In this document: positions 54,530 through 64,000 of the stretch, piece after piece
Layout of the letters: every line of letters begins with the position of its first letter
How positions within the stretch are numbered: position 1 is the stretch's first letter
Assembly (NCBI RefSeq): GCF_051622035.1
Contig: NC_135355.1
Location: 39,413,986 to 39,477,985, forward strand
Origin: Arctopsyche grandis
Lineage: Eukaryota; Arthropoda; Insecta; Trichoptera; Hydropsychidae
Direction: 5' to 3'
DNA: 64,000 nucleotides
Made by a program: the position numbers and the translations under genes
Notes under the pieces: model-generated
The model's database searches: none
The model's input: only the letters and a program-made list of their open reading frames with translations
Told to the model about the DNA's origin: nothing

Positions 54530-54845
54530 AACCATCAACATAGCTCAGTGATCATCGTATTGTAATGCTTTCATGGTGATGGGTTCATTCCGTGGCTCGG
54601 TGTTGCTGGCCAGATCTTGGGCATGTGACTCTAGGTCGATCGTTTCCTATCAGAGTTCGCCAATTTATCTGATTTTCATTGAAACGGTTCCAAAAATTGG
54701 CAACCTTACACATTTTCTCGCAAATCTCGAGTTTTCATCAATCTCGAATTGTATAAAATGCTGTAAATTTACAAATTTGACCATAGATGTCTCTGTGGGT
54801 GTTAATTGATATGTATTTACTTTGTATAATACAAATAGGAGCAGT
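54530..54845 (+). mobile_element. tRNA-derived SINE, main part, split by family 4
   Basis: The head is AACATAGCTCAGTGATCATC with GGGTTCATTCC; the core GATCGTTTCCTATCAGAG and AAACGGTTCC follows. The 3' hairpin is found after the family 4 insertion at about 55223-55255. Confidence 0.8.
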
Positions 54846-55190
54846 CGGATATTATACGCTGTCTAAAGTGCATTCGGAAGTGGACAATGGAGACCCTCGG
54901 ATTAGGCCGAGCGGCACTTCCCGCTTTTATTTCAGAATCCAAATGGAGCGTGAGATTGTTTGTGCCTGAGAACGTGAGACTGTACGTGCCTAAACAATGG
55001 AGAAGTAAACGGATAGTGGAAGATGCAGTGAGCGATCTGCCCTCTATAAGGAGGTACTTAGACCAAATCAGATCATTCTGGGACGAGCGCTGGCTGCGCG
55101 TGGACCTCCTTAATCACCCAATAAATACTGTGAAGCGACTTTGGCCTTTCATTTGGATCCTCCACCCACCCCTACGCAACAATACTATTA
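54846..55190 (+). mobile_element. Repeat family 4 (LTR-like), copy inside a SINE
   Basis: It resembles 53450-53772 from CTCTATAAGGAGGTACTTAG to the end CCACCCACCCCTACGCAACA. The start differs. No matching target duplication was found. Confidence 0.5.
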
Positions 55191-55254
55191 ATACTTGTAT
55201 CAGATGTATAATGTTTCTGGCCAGGAAGGCGCATTGGGGTTACCTGTCGTTAGG
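55191..55254 (+). mobile_element. SINE, 3' end
   Basis: GGCCAGGAAGGCGCATTGGG and GTTACCTGTCG are the first half of the SINE 3' hairpin; the second half is replaced by other sequence. Confidence 0.65.
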
Positions 55255-55755
55255 GCCGGGCCGCACCGCTCAACTCGCGAACAACTTGGTTGACGCGACG
55301 TGTCGTTCTGAAGTTGCAAAATTACCGATCCCATACACATTGTATGGGTTCACATTTCATCGGGCCGCACCCTTATAATAAAGCCCGACGACGGTTGATA
55401 TCAGTTGAAGCCGTTGGGTCTGGTCGCATGGATTTTATGACCTGAACGACCGACATGCAGGACCCATCAACAAAACTCCATACAAAAAAAACACGTCAAC
55501 AACCGCAGGAGCAATCTACGACATGCCTCTATTGTATGAATGATCAATCTATGAGATAATTTCTCAATTAATTGCTCAATATATGAGGTAATTGAACTAA
55601 AATTTGATTAAGATATCATTTATTGCACGTAATAAGTTTGTTAAATCTATCGAGTATAATAAACATTAATTTGAAATAACAACAACATAACAATGGAATT
55701 TGCCGGAGATCGAGGAAGAAGAGACGAAATACAATTAGTTAGAGAAAATTAAAAA
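55255..55755. other. Unassigned sequence with GGGCCGGGCCGCACC
   Basis: CTCAACTCGCGAACAACTT at 55269-55287 recurs inverted at 57520-57538, so this may be one end of a larger element reaching 57560. The evidence is thin. Confidence 0.3.
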
Positions 55756-56047
55756 AAAAATGTGGTCTACAAATTATGTGGATAATGTAAATAACAGTGT
55801 CCTTGTGTATTTAACAATAGACAGCGGTTTTGGAGGAATTTCGACACGTGCAACATTTGCATAGAGCTGCTGCAATAAATCTTCTGAACAATGATTTCTA
55901 AACAGGCCCCGTACTGTATCGTCTTTACTCATTGTATCATATTGAAATCTCCAATATATATTATTTTAAATGGACAGGTAGTGCCTGTGTCGTGTAAAAT
56001 TAACATTTGAAATAATAAAGATGTTGAAAACCCTAATAAATTACAAT
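55756..56047 (+). repeat. Duplicated block, copy 1
   Basis: The order TCTACAAATTATGTGGATAA, GTGTCCTTGTGTATTTAACA, then CGTGTAAAATTAACATTTGA and CCTAATAAATTACAATAGAT is repeated downstream, where a LINE has split it. Confidence 0.78.
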
Positions 56048-56167
56048 AGATAATACTGAACGGTAAGTAAGACTTTTTCGACTTGCTTACGACGACAATA
56101 AAGCATGAGTCCAACTTCTTCTACGTCCATCTTGAAAATGAGCGGAATCTTGGTCGCTTTTGCTCTC

Positions 56168-57424
56168 TATAGTGAGTCTACAAATTATGTGTATAATATA
56201 AATTATATGTATATGTATATTAAAGATCTTGGTGTAATACTCAATAATAAACTAGATTTCTCTGAACATATTTCTTTTATTACCAACAAAGCATTTAAAT
56301 CTCTTGGATTCCTACTCCGCTCAACAAAACCCTTTAATGATCCTTATGTACTAAAATTACTTTATTTTTCCTTTGTAAGGTCTCACCTTGAATTTGCCTC
56401 AATTATCTGGTCACCTTTTTATTTATCCCATATTAATTGTATTGAGAAAGTTCAACTTAAATTTATTAAATCCTTACGCTACCTTTTTCCTACCTATACC
56501 CATTCTACTGTTTCCGACATTTTAAAAATCCTTTCTTTTAACAATCTTTCTGTCAGGCGACGACATACTGATGCTATATTCTTCTTTAAGCTCATAAATG
56601 GTTTCCTTGATTGTTCTGATTTACTGAATAAGGTTAATTTCAGAATCCCAGTTCGATACTCTAGACGCGTTGCACTCTTTTCACTTGATCCTTTCAATAC
56701 TAATTCCCAAAAATATTTTTATCTGCAGCGCGTTTATCGTATGTTTAACGGAGAGCTGAATGAGGTTGATCTGTTTGGTATTTCCCTACATCAATTCAGG
56801 TCTAACATCAAGAGAATCTTGACCGATTGATTCATTTTTTCTCCTATTCTATTTTTCTAATATTTCCATTATTTTTATACTTTAGTTTATTTATGTAATG
56901 TGCTATTTAATCATATTATAGCTTTCATTCTTTTCCTTTTCATTTGTTTATTTTGTATTTACCTTTTTCATTTGTTTTATATTTGTAAATTTCAATTTCT
57001 TCTTATATTTTTCTTATAACCATTTCCAAATATTTTAATACTATAGTTTAATTATGCAATGTACTACATATTTTGTCATGCCTTTATTCTTTACTTTTTA
57101 ATTTGTTTTCCTTATATTTATCTTTTTCATTTTTGTAAAAATCTATTATTGGACTCGGATGTTACATATATTATTTATTTACTTTTTGTTTTTTTTATAC
57201 CTATCTCTGTACATCCTGTCTGTTGATTTTTCAATTAATAAAATAAATAAAAATAAATAAATAAATAATAGTATCCTTGTGTATTTAAAAATAGACAATA
57301 TATCTAATACATATATGTATTTTATTATTATTTTTATATTATTTTAAATGGACAGGGTGTGTCGTGTAAAATTAACAATTGAAATAATAGAGATGTTGAA
57401 AATCCTAATAAATTACAATAGATG
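56168..57424 (+). repeat. Duplicated block, copy 2, split by a CR1-like LINE
   Basis: The flanks 56168-56218 and 57268-57424 match copy 1 (TCTACAAATTATGTGTATAA; GTATCCTTGTGTATTTAAAA; CGTGTAAAATTAACAATTGA). The middle is the LINE 56219-57267. Confidence 0.78.
56219..57267 (+). mobile_element. CR1/Jockey-group LINE, 5'-truncated, nearly identical to 10848-12437
   Basis: The element starts within the ORF (IKDLGVILNNKLDFSEHI) and keeps about 200 codons plus the 3' UTR and a (AAATA)n tail. Over the shared ORF part I see only two base differences from 11399-12009 (CTCGCC/CTCACC and ACCAATTGA/ACCGATTGA), plus a few in the UTR. Both copies therefore come from a recent source. Truncation leaves no active enzyme. 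Confidence 0.9.
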
Positions 57425-57692
57425 TAAAAAACTAGTAGCACGTGCGACCGTCTCAGGTCGTCCCCGAGTTGAAAGGAAGGCCGCACTCGCAGACTTTCCA
57501 GCAACAAAACTCGTCAACAAAGTTGTTCGCGAGTTGAGGCTTTGCTGCTATAAATTAAAATAAATATTCAAATGAATGAATGACTTCTTACAAATGAATT
57601 GAAAAGCAAAGCAACAGTACTATGGGATTTAAAAGGCTTGGGTAGTGTAGCCGGCTACGGATCTGGATGCCAAGACAAACGATCATTTAAAG
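57425..57692. other. Flank between the duplicated block and zinc-finger gene 3
   Basis: It holds the inverted word AGTTGTTCGCGAGTTGAG and the 3' flank of gene 3. No gene is recognised. Confidence 0.35.
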
Positions 57693-58799
57693 CTATTTGT
57701 AGTGTGAAAGTTTCATATGTAAGCCCAAGCCGCAGATGCTTCCAAAATACTTATGACATATTTCACATTTGATTTTTGTTTCTACTTTGTAACATCTTAC
57801 GTGATCTTTCAGCACACGATCGCTCTTGAAACATTTCGAGCACGTTTCACACTCAAACGGTCTCTCACTAATATGATATTTCATATGAACTTCTAATGCG
57901 TCGTTACTCGTAAAACGTTCCAGACACGTTTTACATTCAAACGAATTGGCATGCCTTTCCATGTGAATTTTGAACGCGCTATCTTTAATATAACACTTTG
58001 AGCATATTTCACATTTGTACGTTTGTCGTTCGACGTGCTGTTTCATATGAATTTCCAACTCATCATTGGTCACGAAGGATCTCGGGCATTTTTCACATTT
58101 GAAGTGGGTTTCTCCAGTGTGCCGTTTCATATGTAGATTCAAACCGCAATTGCTTTCGAAATATTTGGGACATATTTCGCATTTGATTGTTGTCTCTACC
58201 GAGTAGCATCTTAAGTGATCTTTTGATAAACGTTTGGTTACAAAGTATTTCGGGCATGTTTCACACTTGAACGGTGTTACATTCATTCTACAATCGCATG
58301 GAAAATGCTTCCAGTATATTTGGGTACTGCCTAAACATTTTGAGCACGGTTTGTTTTGTTTGCCCTCGTGAATAATCATATGCTTTTTTAATTCACTTCT
58401 AGTTACGAAACATTTTGCACACGTGTCGCATTTGAATGGTTTTTCACCAGTGTGAAGTTTCATGTGTAGATTTAATTCGGTGTTTCTGACGAAGCTCTTT
58501 GAGCATATTGTACACTTGAATGGTTTCTCACTAGAGTGGCGTTTCGTGTGTACCTTCAGCTCTTTAATGCATACAAAATATTTTGGACAGAGTTTACATT
58601 TGAATGGTTTCTCGCCCTTGTGACGCCTCATGTGAGTTTCTACTTCTTCACTTTTTACGAAATACTTTGGGCATATTTCACACTTGAACGGGGTTTCTCC
58701 GGTGTGACGTCTCATGTGCTCTTTTAAGCCACGTTTGGTTACTAAATGTTTCGAACACATGTCACATTTGAAAGGCTCGTCAGCTTTTTTCATATCCTG
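57693..58799 (-). CDS. ZAD-zinc-finger gene 3, exon 3: about 12 C2H2 fingers
   Basis: The exon starts after a tttcag acceptor with CAGGATATG (58799) and ends with TAG at 57693-57695, 368 residues. Five regular fingers come first (SKHLVTKRGLKEHMRRH to AKCFVTRSELKKHMIIH), then a degenerate Cys-rich spacer (KPCSKCLG...CDCRMN). Two fingers end in RCY in place of the usual last His (KDHLRCY, KDHVRCY), each followed by an IKCEIC finger, so a two-finger module was duplicated. With exons 59794-60102 and 60183-60296 the protein is about 509 residues. A nuclear DNA-binding regulator is expected. Confidence 0.92.
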   Translation of the reverse strand, partial: QDMKKADEPFKCDMCSKHLVTKRGLKEHMRRHTGETPFKCEICPKYFVKSEEVETHMRRHKGEKPFKCKLCPKYFVCIKELKVHTKRHSSEKPFKCTICSKSFVRNTELNLHMKLHTGEKPFKCDTCAKCFVTRSELKKHMIIHEGKQNKPCSKCLGSTQIYWKHFPCDCRMNVTPFKCETCPKYFVTKRLSKDHLRCYSVETTIKCEICPKYFESNCGLNLHMKRHTGETHFKCEKCPRSFVTNDELEIHMKQHVERQTYKCEICSKCYIKDSAFKIHMERHANSFECKTCLERFTSNDALEVHMKYHISERPFECETCSKCFKSDRVLKDHVRCYKVETKIKCEICHKYFGSICGLGLHMKLSHYK

Positions 58800-58946
58800 C
58801 TGAAACGCAAGCAAAAAATTTGTATAAATATTAACATCATTAGACTAAACATCCGACAATTCAATCTCCATTTTGGTCAAATAAAACTTAATACAACATA
58901 AAGTGGCAACTTCAATACGTAATATTTGTACATTATTATTATTTAT

Positions 58947-59466
58947 TTAAGAACCCTTTGCCCGCGGCAATAAATATAGCGAACAAGCCCTGTACGCGGC
59001 GGCACCTTTTTCGCGAATTTGGCAATCGAGTTTTCGACCTTAAATACAGATTTTAATATTTACTCAAGTAACCAGATATGTTAATTAACACATAAAGTAT
59101 TATTTTAAACAATAAAATACATAATATATCTCGTAGTTTTGGCTTAATTGTCAAATAATCATTCTTCATACAATTGAGACATATCGTCGACATTGTTCAA
59201 CAGACGTGACGTCACATAAACGAGGTTTCAGTATGGTTCCACAAAAAACTAATTTTGACTGGTATATATCCATTTTAAGTAAATTGAATAGATGGCATTC
59301 AACTCTCAGTAATATATTCAACCAATTTTGAACCTTAAAACAGTTGAAATAGGCGCATATAAGACTCAAAGTCCCGTGCAAAGTTCAGAAATTCTATGGA
59401 AGACAGCCGCGCTACAGACTTATCGCGCAAAGCTTCCATAGAAGACGGCCGCGGGCAAACGGTTAA
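58947..59466 (-). mobile_element. piggyBac-type MITE, copy B, in intron 2 of zinc-finger gene 3
   Basis: TTAA lies at 58947-58950 and 59463-59466. The left end shows two extra bases before CCCTTTGCCCGCGG; the right end is CCGTTTGCCCGCGG inverted. It has the same orientation as copy A. Confidence 0.88.
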
Positions 59467-59793
59467 GTTTGGACCATTGTGGCATCACAAGTCTCTAATG
59501 CGCCACAATGTTCGAAAAAATACAGAAAGATGCATTTATACATAATCATAAAAAACAATATCATTATAATAATAGCAGATACAGTAAAAATATCAAATAA
59601 TAAAATAAAAAGTGGTGAATATCTTGCATTTACGGCCAGCACCAATATATAAGAACTAGCCGCAAATACAAAACATCCCTGCGAGCACCAAATGGAAGAG
59701 AGAAGATCAAAATTCCACGAATACATCACATTAAATTATAAAAAGATAATGATGAGCGCAGGCTATCAGCCAAAAATAGGTTACATGTATTAC

Positions 59794-60102
59794 CGTATCA
59801 TTATTTTCTTCGTTCAATGAAGGCTCATCAACGTCTGCAGTCTTTTCCTCTGGATTACAATCACTCGCTAGCATTTTACTATCCCCGTCATCGTCGGAGA
59901 GGTTACATAGCTGTGAATCAGGTTCGTTCTCCCACATTAAGTCATCCAGTAAAACTTCCTCGGTTTTGATATCCAAACATTTAGATTTCTGTCTCGACTG
60001 TTCATCACTCTGTGTACAAATCTTTTTAAACTGAGCAAACAGTGTCAAGTTGTGTTCACAAGATGAGCACATTGTATGGGACAATCTGTCATGCTTTCTC
60101 AC
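59794..60102 (-). CDS. ZAD-zinc-finger gene 3, exon 2: second half of ZAD and acidic linker
   Basis: It starts VRKHDRLSHTMCSSCEHN after a ttgcag acceptor and ends NNDT before a gtaata donor, 309 bp in phase 0. CSSC is the second ZAD pair; IKTEEVLLDDLMW is the acidic segment. The following intron is 994 bp and contains the MITE copy B. Confidence 0.9.
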
Positions 60103-60182
60103 CTGCAATGGTAAATAAATCGGGAATAATATAATCTAATCGGAACATATTGTGACATTTCGACTTTATACGAGTGTCTCAC

Positions 60183-60296
60183 TTGTAGTTGACAGCAGTC
60201 CGAGATGAGTTCCTGCAATTTCAGGGATTCAGAATACCCGTAGATGGGAATGGAAGATTTATCTGGTGTCGAACACAGGCAAAGTCGACACGTCAT
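60183..60296 (-). CDS. ZAD-zinc-finger gene 3, exon 1: start of ZAD
   Basis: It reads MTCRLCLCSTPDKSSIPIYG and ends SDCCQLQ before a gtgaga donor; 38 codons in phase 0, followed by an 80-bp intron. The frame joins exon 2 as LQ-VRKHD. This is the cleanest first exon of the family in the window. Confidence 0.9.
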
Positions 60297-60569
60297 TGCA
60301 CTATTGAATCTTTAGTTTATTGATTTCAGTTACTTTATACATCCTCGCGGGTTGGTTACAATATTAATATTTCGAATTGTACAAATGCAGAATATTTGAA
60401 CGATGGGCGTACCCAAGTATCTGACAGAACGTTGACAACTGACATTCATATATACCAACTGAATGATTTCTTAATGGATATACCAAATTCTCGTCTTTAG
60501 AAACTGAATTATTATCCTTGTCGTTAACTTTCCACAACTGAAACTTTTACCACATAAACGTATTATGTA
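60297..60569. other. Upstream flank of zinc-finger gene 3
   Basis: Promoter sequence must lie here, but I cannot place a TATA box or initiator with confidence. Confidence 0.35.
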
Positions 60570-61389
60570 TTTTATTATCATCATCATTTACAGCCATTCA
60601 CCATCAACTCCTGGATGAAGGCCTCTCCAGCACGCTTCCAATCGTCTCTGTTTTGCGCAACTCTCATCCATCTCACCCTCACATTTTCCTAATTTCGTCT
60701 ACCAATCTTCCCTGCGGTCTTACTTTTACCCTTTTGCATTCTCTCGGGTACCATTCAATCACTTCTTTAGTCCACCTTTCGTCCATTCTCCTAGCCACGT
60801 GGCCCGCCCATTGCCATTTCAATCTCTTTACTCTATCCACTATGTCTACTACCTTTGTCATGCTTCTCACCCACGTGTTCCGCTTCCCGTCTTTCCTCGT
60901 TATGCCAAGCATACATCGTTCCATACTTCTTTGAGTGCATTGTATTTTGTGTAGCATCTTGGCGTTCAGTGTCCACGTTTCACATCCATACGTCAATACT
61001 GGCAAAACGCGTTGATCGAAGATCTTTTTCTTCAGGCAGAGTGGCATTTTTGATTTAAAAGCAGCATTCATCCGTCCAAATGCACTCCATCCTAATTTCA
61101 TACGTCTCTTTATCTATTCATCTTTACTACCAGACATGTCAATTATTTGACCTAAATAAAAATAATTATTTACTAATTCTACTGGTTTATCATCTAAAAG
61201 GATGCTATCAGGCATGCAATAACTATTGAACATTAGTTTGGTCTTATCTACGTTAATTTTTAATCCTACTTTTCTACTTTCCCTGTCCAGCTGTGTTAGT
61301 CTGTTAAGTAGGTCAGCTGAATCTCGAGCTATTAAAACTATATCGTCTGCGAACCGAAGGTGACTCAAGAAGCGACCGTTGATGCTTAC
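60570..61389 (-). pseudogene. RTE-clade LINE, 5'-truncated copy
   Basis: It is the same family as 5670-9303: the 3' tail is again a short GAT run (ATC on plus, 60577-60589). The minus frame contains RFADDIVLIAR, LTYGCETWTLNAK and WAGHVARRMDERW. A stop lies between the pieces at about 61110. Truncation is at 61389, where SINGRFLSHL loses its upstream sequence. Confidence 0.85.
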
Positions 61390-61656
61390 ATATTTTATTA
61401 TAATGTGCAAATAATTCTTTCCGAGAAGCAAAGCTATTTTTTCGGTAAACGGATTATTTCGCACATTGTGATAGCGCACACGACAATCGTTGACATGGAA
61501 ATCGCCAATATAGAATATCTGGAATTCGAATTATCGTTAGTATAATAGTTGGTGTGGGTAACTCTAAAATTAATGGAATTTTTGGGTGCCAGACGTTCCG
61601 TGATCGAAATTTTAGTGACGTGCGCGAGATCGCTTCGTGCCCAATAATCACCGAAT
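61390..61656. other. Unassigned sequence between RTE and LTR
   Basis: CGCACATTGTGATAGCGCAC at 61460-61479 resembles GCGCACATTGTGATCGCTCA at 24478-24497 next to the Merlin gene, so a Merlin end may be present. No gene is seen. Confidence 0.35.
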
Positions 61657-62312
61657 CATTTGTAGGTGGGATTAACGGATGTTGACCGTATCCCGGCTTA
61701 ACGAAACACGGTTGTGTTTTGTTGGAATAAATTGTTTTTATTATATAGTTTCGAGTATACAAGTGTATAAGAGGTTATGTTGATGAAGCGGGTATATTCT
61801 GGAAGTTCTCGAAGCGGCTGGATTCGGCTGTGTTCTGGAGCGGTTTTTCTGTGTTGGTTATTGCAGGTTGAGTGAGTCTGGCTCTGTTGCTGGTCGGCTG
61901 CTTCTAGCTGACTGGTTGTTGGTGTAGTTTCGTCTGCTGCTGACTGTTGAGCCCGCTGTGCTGGTTTATATAGTAGTCCGCTGTGTGCGGCTCGTGTGCA
62001 AGGAATGCGGTTCGTTCCGTTTAATTTGTTAGGGTGGAACATTCTCGAATACGTGGCGTCGTTCCACTCAATTTAGTTTTTATCACCCTTTGTTCCAGGG
62101 AGTCTGGATGTTTGTTCAATGGGTTACAATGTAGCCGTTGTTTGTTCAGCTGCGCTTTAATTGATGCAGGTGTTCTTCGACTTCGAGTCGTTCCGCTTGA
62201 TTTGTTAGAGTGGAAGTTTCCCGACTCGAGATGACGTCAATGGTTGAGCGTGGGAAATGTATCCTCCGTCGGAATAGATGTTTCGATTGGGGTGACGGGA
62301 TTCCTACACATT
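61657..62312 (-). mobile_element. Solo LTR, family 1, with 4-bp target duplication
   Basis: On the minus strand it runs from TGTAGGAATC (62308) to an end in CCCACCTACA (61661), 648 bp. CATT flanks it (61657-61660 and 62309-62312). It shares the U5-like end with the other family 1 LTRs. It is a fossil. Confidence 0.87.
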
Positions 62313-62428
62313 TTTCAATGCCTTTTTGATACCCTTGAATTTTTATTTTGATCGCGTGACTCTACGCTAATCGCGTATGCTCAGGGTCTGCTCTGTCAAA
62401 AGGTGAACAACCTTAAAATAAATACATA

Positions 62429-62979
62429 TGTGACGAACCAGGTTTACGCCCGGGAATGTCTCCCACGTTGGGATGCGCATGTTGAACAGGTGTCCTCCAG
62501 GAACACGTTCTAAAGGGAAACCATGGCATGACCTGGACGTGTCGTAGGGTCTTAAGAGTTCTTCTGGTTCTATGCTTGCCGAAGCGCAGCCAGCTGTACG
62601 AGCTGGCGGGAGAAAGGCTGGAGACCCGGTCACGAGGTCCTTCCTCTACGTAGACGGCTTCTAACTGTTTCGCAAACAGCTGCGTATGAAGAGGGCGAGA
62701 GCTCCAGGAACTGTACAGCTACTACTGAGACTCAACCGCACGTGGATCGCTCGGCTCTCGGGATGCAGGGAGACACACGACTGTGTTTCTGAAGGTCTGG
62801 TGACAAGAAAAGGCGTCTGGGACGGGAGATCCGAGTTCGATCGTCTCCGAAGAAAGTCCGATGGCAAGAGAGCACTTCTGTGCTTGCACGTCTGGAAGCT
62901 ACGTCTGGGGAGTGGGGGTAGAGGATGCCAACTTAACCCTTGGCATTGCTACCAACTGAAGGGACGATGTAGTGTTACA
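62429..62979. mobile_element. GC-rich block, possible LTR of another family
   Basis: The block starts TGTGACGAACC and ends AGTGTTACA, and is clearly richer in GC than its flanks. No target duplication was found and the frames inside are not recognised, so the call is weak. Confidence 0.3.
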
Positions 62980-63107
62980 AATATTATGAATTTCAAAATC
63001 ATAGGACTTTTGTAGAGTTTTGTATTATTTTATTTTATGTCGCCAACGATTTCCCTATGTTTCTAAGATACATTGAAAAGTGCGCAGTTGCAAAAAAATA
63101 AATATAG

Positions 63108-63555
63108 TGTAGGAATATAGCACAAAATGTGCTATCCCGAATCGAAATCAGTGATCTCAACAACACAAGTAGTACGATGGCATCATTGCAAACATGCAGA
63201 GCTAACCTCGCTCGGAATTGTCTTCGCTACCCAAGGGCAACGACCGAGCAACCTTGAGGCATAGCTGCACACTGACTCGACCTCCATGCCCGTGGATACT
63301 TCCAGAAGTATGATCTCGTCACCTGGACACAAAGCATAACTTAGAGCTCCCTAAAGCAGGATGACAGGATAACCAGTATATAATCCAGAGCAGCAGACTC
63401 AGATGCCAGTTCAGCCAGCCCTTCCACTGTAGTGGGCAGTTAGCCCACTTCCCCGCGAATATACTATACTTCATGTGGAAACTCAGTTGGGTTTTTACGA
63501 GGATCCTTTATTACAAGTTGATTCGGGATGGCACGAGTTGCGCTATATTCCTACA
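63108..63555 (+). mobile_element. LTR-like fossil, family 3
   Basis: It starts TGTAGGAATATAGCACAA and ends TTGCGCTATATTCCTACA, so its ends are inverted repeats of about 17 bp. The start resembles the fragment at 27512 (minus). No target duplication is visible and no protein frame remains. Confidence 0.55.
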
Positions 63556-64000
63556 ATTCCATAATAATAATTTAAATTGAACGCCAAAACAGAAAGATGA
63601 TGGAGGTGAAGTTTTTTTTTATATACCTGTAGGCTATGTATGGAGTGGCATTACAACTTGTTACAATACAATATTATGAAGTGTTTCATCACCTTTGTAA
63701 ATAAATATTTATTTGTTTTACCATTATTACATTTTTAATACTTCATAGAGATTTTTATACTTCTGCGGTTGTAAATCGATGTTCTGCAAGAAAAATCTCG
63801 ATATTTTAAAATATTTTATTAATAATAAAACAAAAATAATACTCCCAATATTTTCAATAATAATAAATATAAGACAATTTATATTCCCAATAACAATTTT
63901 TGCCTTTATTTTGTCACAGCAATTAAAATTTAGTACTGGTCTCAGCATGGAATAAAAATGTTATTCGGAAAAATTTAAAAGGTTACGTCAACAAGAATAA
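63556..64000. other. AT-rich sequence without a recognised gene
   Basis: Nothing recognised on either strand. Confidence 0.45.

Overview
The window looks like a repeat-dense stretch of an insect nuclear genome, probably holometabolous. The host-like genes are ZAD/C2H2 zinc-finger genes, an arthropod-restricted class that is expanded in holometabolous insects. The background is AT-rich and carries Jockey, RTE and CR1-like LINEs, tRNA-derived SINEs, piggyBac-, hAT-, P-, Merlin-, PIF/Harbinger- and Helitron-type DNA transposons, and LTR-element fossils. The order cannot be settled from the sequence alone. No rRNA or genuine tRNA gene and no CRISPR array was seen.

Host genes. Three ZAD-zinc-finger genes lie on the minus strand and share one design: a short first exon with the first Cys pair of the ZAD, an intron of 74-81 bp, a second exon with the second Cys pair and an acidic linker, an intron of about 1.0-1.3 kb, and one long exon with the zinc-finger array. 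Gene 1 is 33401-29225 (about 29 fingers), gene 2 is 43052-39237 (20 canonical fingers) and gene 3 is 60296-57693 (about 12 fingers). A fourth, plus-strand copy (45008-46476) is decayed and ends in a SWIM-like domain instead of an array. An extra ZAD exon scrap lies at 44399-44460. Downstream, a split MADF-domain gene (exons 46621-46804 and 52045 onward) has a PIF/Harbinger transposase fragment on the opposite strand inside its intron.

Repeats, left to right. 1-5.2 kb holds MITEs (piggyBac-, hAT- and P-like) and SINE pieces. 5.2-19.2 kb is a nest: Jockey A is split by an RTE element with a 13-bp target duplication; Jockey B is split by a CR1-like LINE; a Helitron is split by Jockey C, which is itself split by a SINE. 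19.7-28.4 kb holds an RTE copy split by a solo LTR, an inverted pair of SINEs, a Merlin transposase with an open frame, an LTR-retrotransposon 3' end with a long hairpin, and another solo LTR. 35.3-38.9 kb is a hAT-like element containing a second hAT-like element, which contains a composite LTR-derived unit and a P-like MITE split by a LINE; matching target duplications at each DNA-element layer make the order readable. 47.3-51.1 kb is a SINE split by an apparently intact RTE element. 54.5-57.6 kb holds a split SINE and a duplicated block split by a young CR1-like LINE. 60.6-63.6 kb holds a truncated RTE and LTR fossils.

How it fits together. The zinc-finger genes are probably nuclear DNA-binding regulators that arose by local duplication, and gene 1 grew by repeating a four-finger block. 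Most other DNA in the window is mobile-element debris in various states. I found no demonstrable new defence or metabolic system. The most unusual items are the four-finger higher-order repeat, the ZAD-C2H2-SWIM relic, the P-like MITEs that keep a THAP start, and the Jockey stop-start overlap.
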